Assembly: GCA_947646735.1 (NCBI GenBank)
Contig: CANTFK010000340.1
Location: 62,001 to 126,000, forward strand
Source of the DNA: Peronospora farinosa
Taxonomy: Eukaryota; Oomycota; Peronosporomycetes; Peronosporales; Peronosporaceae
Direction of reading: 5' to 3'
Length of the DNA stretch: 64,000 nucleotides
The notes under the pieces were generated by a model. That model did not search any database. It worked only from the letters and a program-made list of their open reading frames with translations, and had not been told where the DNA came from. Position 1 is the first letter of the stretch, and the number at the start of each line of letters is the position of its first letter. This document shows positions 1 to 9,747 of the stretch, one piece after another. The translations under genes and the position numbers were made by a program.

Positions 1-854
1 CGCTTATAATCAATCATACACGCCTACGTGAAATCCTATGGTCAGCATTTGGTTGAAGCTCTGCTCTGGAGGTGTTGAAACATTCTTTCGGTAATCTTGT
101 GTGGAAATGCCATATCAGGGCGACGGCGGCGCTACCAAAAAATCGCCATGCTGCCAAATATTCCGTTGCGCCGTTGCGCCGTCAACGCTGTCGGATATTG
201 AGTAGGTGGTCCTGGTAGAATGGAGAATACTTCACCAATTTTTTCTGTGGCTGATATGCTTGAGTTTAGACGATGAAAGCTCTACTACAAGCTGATGCCA
301 TGAAACCGTTCGGATTGCTGAAAATGGAGGATCGCAACACGACGATTTGTTCATGATAGGGTTCGTGACGGGATACCCGTTGAATCCTACCTCGTCATTC
401 GATCGGGAGTTTGAAGACTGTTTGTGGAGTTGGAAGTCTTGGGTCGCTGGCAATGTGAGCAACTAACAAGGTGTTGCCATCTTAACTCGATCACATCATC
501 TTAATGCACCAAAATTAAATTACTGGTCACTTGCTATCCATGCTCTTTCGTGAGCATTTGTACACAGCGGCAAGTGTACGTTCCAGGCCTTCAAGCACGC
601 TATTTCTCCAAGCCGATATATCTGCGACGAATCTCTCATTGGCAATGGATAAGCCTAGTGTTTAGGAAGAAAACACCAGTCAGAATTCTCGCCATCAGAT
701 GCGATGACGACAGCCGCAGGTATGAGGCCGTCCAAGAAAGCAACAATCGTATGACGAACTTGGCACAATTTGCAGCCGCGTAAAGGTATTGCTGGTGGTA
801 CAGACAGAAGCGTACAATTTCTGAATGGTCCACCCCATAAGTTGGCTCATCGGA
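1..854. other. No gene recognised (left edge)
   Basis: I see no convincing gene here. Short open frames exist on both strands (about 60-77 codons), but none has a recognisable domain. A short direct duplication of a ttgcgccg-like word lies near 170-182. This is probably the downstream flank of the SMG9-like gene plus intergenic DNA. Confidence 0.5.
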
Positions 855-2578
855 TTAGTGGTGGTCACGCGAAGAAGTGCATTCGGCTGTGAAACAGCTT
901 GCTTTGCGCACGCCTTCGAACACACGGGAGGCGTTGCTTAACCATTCACGGAGCGAGAGTGGATGCGGGGGTGGTAGTGGCTTTGACCCTGATGCCATCG
1001 CAGGAACCGACGTCGACTGTGATGTAAACGAGGGTGAACTTGGTAAACTCAGCACGAATCGCTGAAACTCTTTTGCGGCATCATCAAAGTCTGTGGATAT
1101 ATTCGAAGCAAAACCGCGTGTGTTTGCCTTGTTCTGGCCCTCCTCCTTCTTGTTTCCGCTCGCAGGAGATGCCGTTAATGATAATGTAGCTAGTTTCGAT
1201 TCCCGGTGTGTTACCTGGTGCTGCCAATGGGGCAGGACGAATGACGCTGTGTTGACAATACTAGCATCGTCACTTACTGAACCAGTGTGCCTCGCTAATT
1301 TGTACGGAACGCGAACCAACGCTTGTGACCAAGCTGCCTCGAGTGCGCGCTCGTGAGCTGAAAAGAGCTCGTCCTCACGGTATAACAATTCCGAATCTGC
1401 TACATTGTTAGCTACGTAAAGTAGCTGCGCCGTATGCTTTTGACTGTTGCCAGATATATTCGGCAGTCGACATTGCTTGAACTTCTGCTCAATCTTGCAG
1501 AGAAGGTCATTCACAGATATGTGAAAAGCCAGCCCGTCATGAACAATCAGCACATAGTGGCAGATAGCACACAGAAACACTGCAATCTGGTACGACACAA
1601 CCTCCACTTGTTGTTCCGGCGTGAGTGCACCAAATCGCTGCGACTCATTCCGTTCCAATACATCCGCAAGGATCGAACTACTTAGCAGCGGTTGCGAGTC
1701 CAACAAAATTGTCGGATGGCCGGTTCCTCCAACCATCGAGACAGCAAGATCAATTCCAGTAGTTTCATGCCGATCCAGTACTACCGATTCCAAACTCCGT
1801 GTAGAAAACATCTTGTCATTCGTCTTGTCCTTCTGAGCCAGTAAAGAAAGCACGGTCGACTTACCGACACCTTCCAAGCCAAGTACACCTACGACTGTAA
1901 AATTGGTGAGTTCAAGGCACGATCCTAATTTTATCGACAAGTCCGTGGCAAACTGCATCTGAGGTGTAATAAGCTTCACACAAGTAGATGGTGGACTGAT
2001 CTTTGACGGTTGTATAGTAGTAGAGAGCGTCAAAGGTCGTAGCACGTTCGATTGTCGTGCTAAAGACCCTGATCTCGTACTGCGTTGCGTAATGGAGGAC
2101 GACACAGAGGCTTCCAAGCTACTATAAAGTCCGGTATCAGCCTGTAACTGATTGTCTTTGTCCTGAGAGGTGACGACACGGTGTCGACTGCGACGAAAAG
2201 CATCAGAAGCATCAGGTTCATAGAGAACTCCTCTAGTGGATCCTATAGGACCTCCAACAGGTAGACGAAGCAGCGTTTTGGACGTGATTAAAGCAGGAAC
2301 TGGAGACGACATTGTCGTGCGATGACGAGACCGTTGAGAGCTTCGAAAGGCACGTGAAGGACCTCCGAAAGAGTTTAAAGTACTTTGAGACATGGTGTCA
2401 TGACTTGTAGACGAGCTGATGCTGCGAGTATTGATGGGATTGGAATTCCGAGTGCTGCTACTGCGCTGGAAGAGAGTAAAGAAGAGATAGAGAGTGAGAG
2501 AGAGGCACGAGAGGATGCAGGGGCGACAGGAACACGAACCTTCTGACGCTGCTTCTGTGGCGTATGGTCACGATCCAT
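855..2578 (-). CDS. SMG9: SMG9-like nonsense-mediated decay factor
   Basis: This is likely SMG9, the G-domain-like partner of SMG8 that regulates the UPF1 kinase SMG1 in nonsense-mediated mRNA decay. I model two exons, 2540-2578 and 855-2465, joined in phase 0 to give about 549 aa (human SMG9 is about 520). The intron (2466-2539) begins gttcgt and ends in a strong pyrimidine tract with ccag. The first exon encodes only 13 residues, and an ATG at 2393 could be mistaken for the start. Support: a disordered Ser/Arg-rich N-terminus; a P-loop GLEGVGKST; a following RHETTGIDLAVS segment; and the SMG9-type ILLDSQPLLSSSIL motif with a downstream hydrophobic IAVFLCAICHYVLIVHDG strand. The family call is good. 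The first exon is inferred from frame and splice signals. Confidence 0.85.
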
Positions 2579-2708
2579 TTGTGACGGGACTGACAGTTAA
2601 CGAGCAAAATACGGTTGCTATATATATATATAGAGATAGATATAGATTAAGGTGCTGTAACTAGCGAATAGAAAAAAACACTTTTTTTGGTAATTAGACA
2701 AGCTACAG

Positions 2709-3182
2709 TTATAGTCCTTGGTACTTCTTCTGACGTTGCAGACGGCTACGAAGAGTGTTTCCTCGTGTCTTTTGACCACTCTTTTGCCTTCGTTTGGTGT
2801 TCCGGGATACAAACGAGTCCCGATCGTTCATTTCCTTGTCAAAGAGACTCAAGGCTTGACTTAAAGCTGTGACGGGCTCGTCCTTCTGATTCTGCTGTTG
2901 TTGTGTCTTCTGTTGCTGCTTTTTGAGCGCTTGCAAAGCTGCAAATTCAGCTTCTGCTTGTTTCTCGATGCTCTTTGAGATCAGCAGGTCTTTGGCAGCC
3001 GATCTACCGCCATTGACATGGGACACGACAGCGCCGCTAGAGTTTAGAGTCAAATCTAGACCTGAAAACATGGACAGCATTGCTGACTTGTCGGTGGACT
3101 TGCTGATAGAGGTAGAGACACTTGCTTTGCTGTCGACAACATCCAGAGAAGTGCGCAAGCTGGAGACAAAGGGTGATGCCAT
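2709..3182 (-). CDS. Small basic protein, function unknown
   Basis: A 157-residue frame with an ATG start, lying between two solid minus-strand genes. I do not recognise the family. The N-terminus is Ser/Thr-rich. The centre (about 65-110) is predicted helical, with an Ala/Lys/Gln stretch including KKQQQKTQQQQNQ. The C-terminus is strongly basic (RNTKRRQKSGQKTRGN, then RLQRQKK), which would suit a nuclear or nucleolar RNA-associated protein. The reading frame is clean and AT-rich intergenic DNA flanks it on both sides, which favours a real gene. Function is not inferred beyond that. Confidence 0.55.
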   Translation of the reverse strand: MASPFVSSLRTSLDVVDSKASVSTSISKSTDKSAMLSMFSGLDLTLNSSGAVVSHVNGGRSAAKDLLISKSIEKQAEAEFAALQALKKQQQKTQQQQNQKDEPVTALSQALSLFDKEMNDRDSFVSRNTKRRQKSGQKTRGNTLRSRLQRQKKYQGL

Positions 3183-3441
3183 CTCGATTGGTCACGAATT
3201 GCTCACCCTTCTTTTCTTGTGTTTGTATGCTTCTAAAATTGAGTACGAATTAAAAATCCTAATTTGGCAATATCGTTTAGAAATTAACACTGCAATGGAC
3301 CAATTGTAAGGCCTAAAATTTGAAACTTTGAGTTGAATCATGGAATTTACAAAATTAGAAACAGTCAAACCTTTTGCACCTAATGCTTATAAGGAAGCTA
3401 GCTATATGACGTCTCATTATCGGCCTTATCATCGTTCCTCA

Positions 3442-5295
3442 CTATTTTTCCATTTGATCCGTCTCCATCTGCTCTGTGACTTCCTTCTCATCTCGGATTA
3501 CTTCGTCTTTTTCAAGTATCGCTAACAATTGTCGGAGCTGCACTTTTTGAATTTCCTTGGCTTTGGCATTGACAACTTCCTTCACTTCATTCGCGCTCGA
3601 TCCGTCATCATTGTGCTCAACACCTTCATCGGCAATCAAAAGCTCTAATTGCTCGCGTAAAATAGCTGTTAGACTCTCACTATCCATATTGCGCTCGTAA
3701 AACTTGACCATCACGCAGGCCCGCAGTTTCGTTGAAAAACGGCACAAATGCGCCACCACAAATGCAATCCGCTCGAGCACAAACAAACCGGCGTCCAGAC
3801 GTCGCAAGTAGTGACTATCTTCATCTTCTTCTTCGTCAAGATGATGACTGCTACGTTCAACGCGCTCGTGATACTTAGCAAACAGATCCACCAATCGATC
3901 GATTTTCTCCATCTCGTTTTCAACAAACTTGGCATAGAGACGGTCATAGCCATCAGCAGGAGCATCTTCACGCACCCAAGCACACATGGAAGCTATCAAA
4001 CTAGCTGCGTGTTCTTCCTCCTTGGCACGCTCACTCGCTTTGCTAGCTTTCTTATTGCTGCTTAACTCGTACTTACCGTGCCGTCCCATGAATACCGAGA
4101 AAACGCTAGGAAGACCACCGACTTCAATCAAGCGTTCGCAGTTGCGCGCGTTGTCCATAAGTGCGTGGTCCATACCACGCAATGCGCCACTAAACATGAA
4201 CCGCTTACGATCCTTCATACAACGCAGTAGCAGCTCCAATCCTTCCAGGCGACGAAATTGCTTCTGTGCTTCCGGCACGAGCAAAACACTACACAGAGCA
4301 TTCACCAAGTTCCCTACCAGCTCCTCTTCTTCCTCACTGGCTGGATCCTTTTTCCGATACGGCGCCAGCGCTTGCAACAAGTCATCCATGAGATCTACCT
4401 TGCTGCTCTTTTCCTTCTTCGTCTCAACCTCCTTCTTCGTCGCAACCTCCTTCTCCTCTTTCGGCCGATCGTTCCCCATCCACGCCACAAATTTCTCTCT
4501 CGGTTCTGGCCCAGACTGCAGTAAAATCGACAGAATCTCACTTGCATACAACTTGTTCTCACTAAACATCTTCGCAGGGGCTACTTGTGTCAACAAAAAC
4601 GGCAGTATCGCCGTCTTCTTCACCACTTCCACACACATTTTCGGCTCTAGATCCGCCAGATTCTCTAAAATCTGCAGCGAATTGTAAATCCCCGTTATCT
4701 CTTCATCCATCTGATCTTCGTTCACCTGATTCGTTGCAGCAGCCAGTTGAAACAAGTTAGTGACCAATAACGGCAGCAATTTCTCGTCCACAAGATGCTG
4801 GGCCAGGTTCCTCGTTGGCTCCAAGGACTCTACAGCATCATCCACGTCCGTCAGCTCGGCCAATAGACTTATTACAGCCAATCGAATGTCCAGATTCTCG
4901 TGTGCAAAGAGTCCCAGCAGCATCCGAGGCACGTGCAGCTCCGTCATGACGGCGAAGAGCTCCGGTTTGGCTGCTACTTGTTTCCAGCGTATCAACTCAC
5001 TGTCGAGCGCCAGCTCTGACTCGAGGAATTTCGTCGGTTCATCTGCGTGTTTTTCCCGGGCTAAAGCGTTGCGTTGTACCTGTTTCTTCAAAGAATTGAC
5101 CATGGACTTGAGTGCTCGGGCATCCAGCGCGTCACCTTCCTGTGCCTCAGCACTATCGACAATTGCACTTATTTTTGCATTAGTAGCTTCATGAAATACA
5201 CAAGTACGTTTAGCAGCATGAGATGGGGACGTTAAGACAGCAGGGCGTTTAGGAACGGCCTCCGTAGCCAGCACTCGCTCGAAGTGGCTCTCCAT
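3442..5295 (-). CDS. CTNNBL1: Beta-catenin-like protein 1 (spliceosome-associated ARM protein)
   Basis: An armadillo-repeat protein that in other eukaryotes associates with the Prp19/CDC5L complex of the spliceosome. It is a single exon of about 617 aa. The frame stays open upstream to a TTG, but the ATG at 5293-5295 (MESHFERV) is the sensible start. Diagnostic sequence includes the family's N-terminal block SELIRWKQVAAKPELFAV followed by DIRLAVISLLAELTDVD, then ARM-like helices throughout, and a conserved RGMDHALMDNARNCERL region in the second half. A basic patch near residue 25 (HAAKRTC) may contribute to nuclear import. The gene is divergent from the USP22-like gene, with 111 bp between starts. 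The assignment is strong from the N-terminal and central blocks. Confidence 0.88.
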   Translation of the reverse strand: MESHFERVLATEAVPKRPAVLTSPSHAAKRTCVFHEATNAKISAIVDSAEAQEGDALDARALKSMVNSLKKQVQRNALAREKHADEPTKFLESELALDSELIRWKQVAAKPELFAVMTELHVPRMLLGLFAHENLDIRLAVISLLAELTDVDDAVESLEPTRNLAQHLVDEKLLPLLVTNLFQLAAATNQVNEDQMDEEITGIYNSLQILENLADLEPKMCVEVVKKTAILPFLLTQVAPAKMFSENKLYASEILSILLQSGPEPREKFVAWMGNDRPKEEKEVATKKEVETKKEKSSKVDLMDDLLQALAPYRKKDPASEEEEELVGNLVNALCSVLLVPEAQKQFRRLEGLELLLRCMKDRKRFMFSGALRGMDHALMDNARNCERLIEVGGLPSVFSVFMGRHGKYELSSNKKASKASERAKEEEHAASLIASMCAWVREDAPADGYDRLYAKFVENEMEKIDRLVDLFAKYHERVERSSHHLDEEEDEDSHYLRRLDAGLFVLERIAFVVAHLCRFSTKLRACVMVKFYERNMDSESLTAILREQLELLIADEGVEHNDDGSSANEVKEVVNAKAKEIQKVQLRQLLAILEKDEVIRDEKEVTEQMETDQMEK

Positions 5296-5406
5296 ATGCG
5301 AATGAAGTGGAAGGAAGAAAATGGATTGGTTGAAAAGTGATTTTATTATTAACCAATCATTAAAGCTGAAAAGCACTATCTTTTTATACAATAATATTAT
5401 TTTTCA
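5296..5406. promoter_or_regulatory. Divergent promoter interval, CTNNBL1 / USP22-like
   Basis: These 111 bp separate the two start codons. The interval is AT-rich, with inverted CCAAT sequences (attgg near 5326 and aaccaatc near 5351 on the + strand). Both genes must be driven from here or from inside each other's 5' ends. Core elements are inferred, not demonstrated. Confidence 0.45.
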
Positions 5407-7242
5407 ATGAAGGCAGAGAATGCTAGAGTAGGGGAGAAGCGTGGGAGACTGCTGCGTAAAACGGGGTGCATACACTTTCGTAAGGAACACGTGATGAAGT
5501 GGAAAGCATTGGGAACAGTGGAAATTGCAACGCATGTTGCACAGCTGCAGCATTACGTCATCAATCCAGTAGGAAATAATTTATTGTTTTTTTGCAAAAT
5601 AATTGAACGATAAAAATAAATTAATTAATAATATTATTGTAGGAGGCAATTACAGATCTATCGAGTGAACAGTATCGCTGTCTGTCGTGTGAGTTTCAAG
5701 GAGCTAGAGAAGCGTCGAGGAAGCAGTTGCAAGAGATTGAAGACGGAGAAGACGATGGCACTTTCATGGCACATGCAATACTTTTCAACCATAATATTGG
5801 TATAATTGTTAAAATTAAAATTATTATTATTGCTGTCAAGCTGATGAAGTTTTGTGGTGATGGCAGCTATACTGGAGAGAAAAAGACAGCTTTATTGTGC
5901 AAGTTGTCGAGATTTTATCTATCCTGCTACAGCTGTGATGGGTGAAAGTCAAGAACGAAAACGGCAAATTCGTCGTGTGGTAACACCGCACAAGCTTTTA
6001 CGACGTGGACTGGTGAATATGGGCAATACATGCTTTATAAGCTCGGTGCTTCAAGCATTGGCGCACAATCCTATGCTACAACACTACTTTTTTAAGGCGA
6101 AATGTCATGATACGACAATCTGCCACCAAAAAAGACAACGACTGCTGCTAAAGCGACAACAGCAATTGGAAGCTGAGAAGCAGAAAAAATCAGGTGATGG
6201 AGAGGAAGAGAAGGAAGCTACAAAGCGCGACCCTGATCCTGCAATTACAGTATGTCTGGGATGTGAGCTTGCTGCTTTTATGACATTGCTTATACCTCCT
6301 GCTGTCCACGTGCCGCGAAAAACAATGACGGCGTCACCAATCGTGCCGCAAGGTATCTTAGAGGCGATGTGGAACGCGTTTCCGTCTTTCGTAGGCACTG
6401 CTCAACACGATGCACATGAATTCCTGATTGCACTTTTGGGAGGTCTACATTCACATACGCACCCCCGTGTGTTTGTTCACGGCGGTGCCTCTCCGCGATT
6501 TACTCCACGTGGACACAGCCTGTGCGACTGCGCAGTGCATCAGCACTTCTCCGGTATATTGCGGTCTACACTCGCGTGTGGAGGCTGTGGATTCGCCTCG
6601 TACAAATTCGATCCGTTCTTGGATGTGTCCTTGTCTTTGAACAATGGAAAGAGTAAACCTGAAAAAAGTGAAAAACGCGCGGAACAAGTAAATGGATCGT
6701 CCGCAATAAATCTAGAGTCATTGCTGCAACAGTTTGCAGCCGAAGAAGAACTACGGGGAGCGAATCAAGTGTATTGCCTCCGATGCTCGAAGTATCAAAA
6801 CAATTACAAGAGCCTGAACTTGCATAAACTGCCAAACGTGCTCGTTTTCCACATCCGCCGTCTTGACTTCTACCGTCAGCAGAAGCTCCTGCAGAACGTG
6901 GAATTCCCGCTGATGGGGCTCAACATGAGACCATTTACGTCGGTGGGTATCGACGAGGCCAGTGATTGCAAAAAAGCCGACATCAAAAATTCTGTTCCAG
7001 TTGGTAATGAAAGCGAATATGTCTACGACCTTGTCGCAGTCGTATGCCACCACGGCGAGTCGGTCAATGGAGGCCACTACACCTCTTACGTTAGAGACGA
7101 AGTGCATGTGGGCACAGCAAGCCCGACCGGTTTAAAACAACAGCAGTGGATACTCTTCGACGATGTTGATGTGAGTACCGTGTCAGCCGATGAAGTTGAG
7201 AGCTCTCAAGCGTACGTTGATACACTGCTCTGTATCTATTGA
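5407..7242 (+). CDS. USP22: USP22/Ubp8-type ubiquitin-specific protease
   Basis: A cysteine-protease deubiquitinase of the type found in the SAGA histone-H2B deubiquitination module. I model three exons: 5407-5568, 5643-5799 and 5867-7242 (introns of 74 and 67 nt), giving about 564 aa. The spliced N-terminus forms a ZnF-UBP domain: CIHF in exon 1, YRCLSC in exon 2 and YCASCRDFIY in exon 3. All these ligands appear only after splicing, which supports the joins. The USP domain follows: Cys box GLVNMGNTCF (Cys near residue 162), a QHDAHEFL block, zinc-ligand pairs (CGGCG and CLRCS) and His box GGHYTSYVRD, ending at a Tyr-stop as in many USPs. ZnF-UBP plus USP in this arrangement favours USP22/Ubp8 over other USPs; USP3, USP44 or USP49 types are alternatives. 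Confidence 0.85.
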
Positions 7243-7750
7243 GCATTAGTGGCTACCATGACATATGTTTTGTCTGCGTTTTGCGGTACAGGTACCTGCT
7301 TTGCTATGTTCTTCGAAACCCATTCATCGACGCCGCATCACAACGAGATAAGGGTGAGTCGGTGTCACGTGCGAAACGAGGATTAAGCGGTGTATCTGAC
7401 ACTTGCTTGTTCATTAGACTACCAGCTTGCATAGCCGTCCTCACGACGGAAAAATCCAAAAGGCCATGAGCTTATTTGGTTGACGACACAGCTAGTGGTG
7501 GAATGTTTGGTTAACCTTATGCGATGATCTCGAAATTGATAAGATTATGGATTGCTCGCAATGTGCAGATGACGCTAGCTCATTGTTTAGTAGAGGCAAG
7601 TCTGAAATCCGTGAGCTGGCTCCACCTGCACCTTGTGCTACCTTATAACGTTAGCACCAGCAGTGAATGGCAGAGAAATAACGCGATACTACACGCTCCG
7701 AGCAAAATCGCGATCTTGTATGCTGAACAGCATCATACATCATGCAAATA
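7243..7750. other. Convergent intergenic region
   Basis: About 500 bp between the 3' ends of the USP22-like and Sec12-like genes. The short open frames have no recognisable domain. I see no RNA gene or repeat. Confidence 0.5.
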
Positions 7751-9556
7751 TTAGCTCTGGGATTCCATTGTCATTTTTGCTATCAACGTACCTAGCAACT
7801 TATCAACGGCGGCGTCGCCAGTTTGCCATTTAAGCTCGAATTCTGCTGAAATGGCCACAACAAAGGCTCCGACGCCGGAGAGCAGGCAAAACAGACCGTT
7901 CCAGAAGAAGCGGTGTATCACCGAGCTATACGTTGCAAAGAGCCACGTGACTACTGTGCTCGCTATGAAAGCTCCAATCGTCATCAGACCGTCTGATGAA
8001 TTGAAACTAAGAGATGCTAGATCCTGTGAGACAAGATAACAACACAGTCAAGTGAGATTTGCTTCAATTTGTCACCTATTTCCAGCAGGAAAACTTACGT
8101 TGAAGCCTGCCAACGGACTATCCAGCATCCCAGTCCTTGCATGAATAAATAGCAGGAGAATAAATAGCAGCAGCATCGCCATCCAGAGATTTAGCACAAA
8201 GCCGACAATGGCGCTGACTACGCTCTTTAAAGCACCAACGGTAATCTCCATTCCCGACTTGACCAGACCACCCTCCAGAGAAATCTCATGCCGCAGCAAG
8301 TTCTTGTCAGCGCCTCCACTCACCAAATGAAAAACAGGGTTTTGTTTGTCTACTGGCGGTGCAAAGCTCATGCCGGTGATAGCGAAAGAATGCTGCTCCG
8401 TCGACTTCTTTTTGTACTGCTGCAGCGTAGACGCCAAAAACACTTTGATCTCTCCCGTCACTGCAGCCGCGCACACGAAGCGGTCATCCTGACTCACACA
8501 AAGACTGGCCACAGGTTTATCACCAGCAATAGCTGTTTCTTCAACCACCCACGACCATTGCTCTTCATTCTCCTGTGCAATGGTCTCGGGCTTCCACTTG
8601 ATCAAAATCGAGTCGCCACGCGCCGGAGTCAGCACAGTATAAAGTCGACGTCCACTTTTAGCAAAGCGCACACATCGAAACAAGTGCTTGCGTGGTCCAG
8701 CCATGGGTTTCGTTGATAGTCGTTGGAATGCAATATCCAATGCATCATCTTTGGAAAACTTGCAAACTGGCGTTACCTCTGTGAGTCTCCATAGATGACA
8801 CGACTGATCCTCTGCACTTGATGCGACAAGGTTACGATGCGAGAGATCTACGTCAATATCACGAATTCTCTTCGTATGGCCACGATACTCTCTCGTTAGC
8901 GTGACCATATTGATTCCATTAATGACACAGTCTCCGAGCTTGGCCTGCTCCTTTACCGCTATCTCATCACAAGGATCAATCTCGTCCGAGATTGCCAGAG
9001 CTTTGGCCGTGCCTACAGCTTTTTCAGGCTTGAATGAGTCTCGATTCAGACGCCAGATGCGTATAACTCCATCCTCTCCACCCGTCAAGATAGTAGAGTT
9101 ACCAACAAAGCGAGCACACGTCTGTGAACTCTCTTCTTCATGGAAATCAGTGCGAAATTTGACCAAAAGCGTCATTGTCTTGTCTTTCAAGTCCAGAGCA
9201 TAAATCCAGCAGCCTGCACTGACGGACACAGCAATGAGTTGTCCATCGTGAGAAAAGGCCACACCAGAAGCCAGTTCCAAGCCCGTATCAGCTGTAATTT
9301 CCTTGGTAAATCCCGTCGGATCCGTGTCCGAGAGCTGGTAGATATCCTAGTATTACAATAGAGAGGTGATAAAAATAAATTAAATATTACAACTTAGAAA
9401 CAAAACGTTTACGAGCTACAAAATTCACTTCCAAACACCAAGAGAGATACGTACGACAGTATTTTTAATACCGGATTTTAGAGACCCACCGCCACCGCAA
9501 ATGGCAAAGAAACCACGGGCGTACGACAGCCCCATAATCGGATACGTAACCAGCAT
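7751..9556 (-). CDS. SEC12: Sec12/PREB-type Sar1 exchange factor, WD40 membrane protein
   Basis: Likely the ER-membrane guanine-nucleotide exchange factor that loads Sar1 to start COPII coat assembly. Exons: 9455-9556, 8099-9346 and 7751-8023, all phase-0 joins, about 540 aa (introns 108 and 75 nt). The start is the ATG at 9554-9556; the open frame upstream begins only at a GTG. Exon 1 carries the glycine-rich loop ICGGGGSLKSGIKN typical of PREB/Sec12. Exon 2 carries WD40 blades (GVIRIWRL, RGHTKRIRDIDVD, SCHLWRLTE) and a late hydrophobic span (FVLNLWMAMLLLFILLLFIH). Exon 3 adds two more hydrophobic stretches, so the C-terminus may cross the membrane more than once, unlike the single-anchor family norm. 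The last 77 codons could instead be a separate small gene with its own ATG. Confidence 0.78.
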
Positions 9557-9747
9557 CTGCTCTTTATTTTTTCTTACTGTTTTCAACACGCGGCACTTTT
9601 TTATTGTGTCACTCGAACGAGGGAGTGGATAAAGCACTTTTATAGACGTTTAAACAAGTGGTGGTTTTTTATCTCGGTGGTCGTGTACCCCACAGTGTGT
9701 GTAACCGGGTTACATACATTATTGAGCGAGTCAAAGACCAAGCAGCC
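9557..9747. promoter_or_regulatory. Divergent promoter interval, Sec12-like / USP10-like
   Basis: 191 bp between start codons. It contains ggtggtcgtgtacc and a palindromic gtaaccgggttac at about 9700. No established oomycete core element could be assigned with confidence. Confidence 0.4.
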
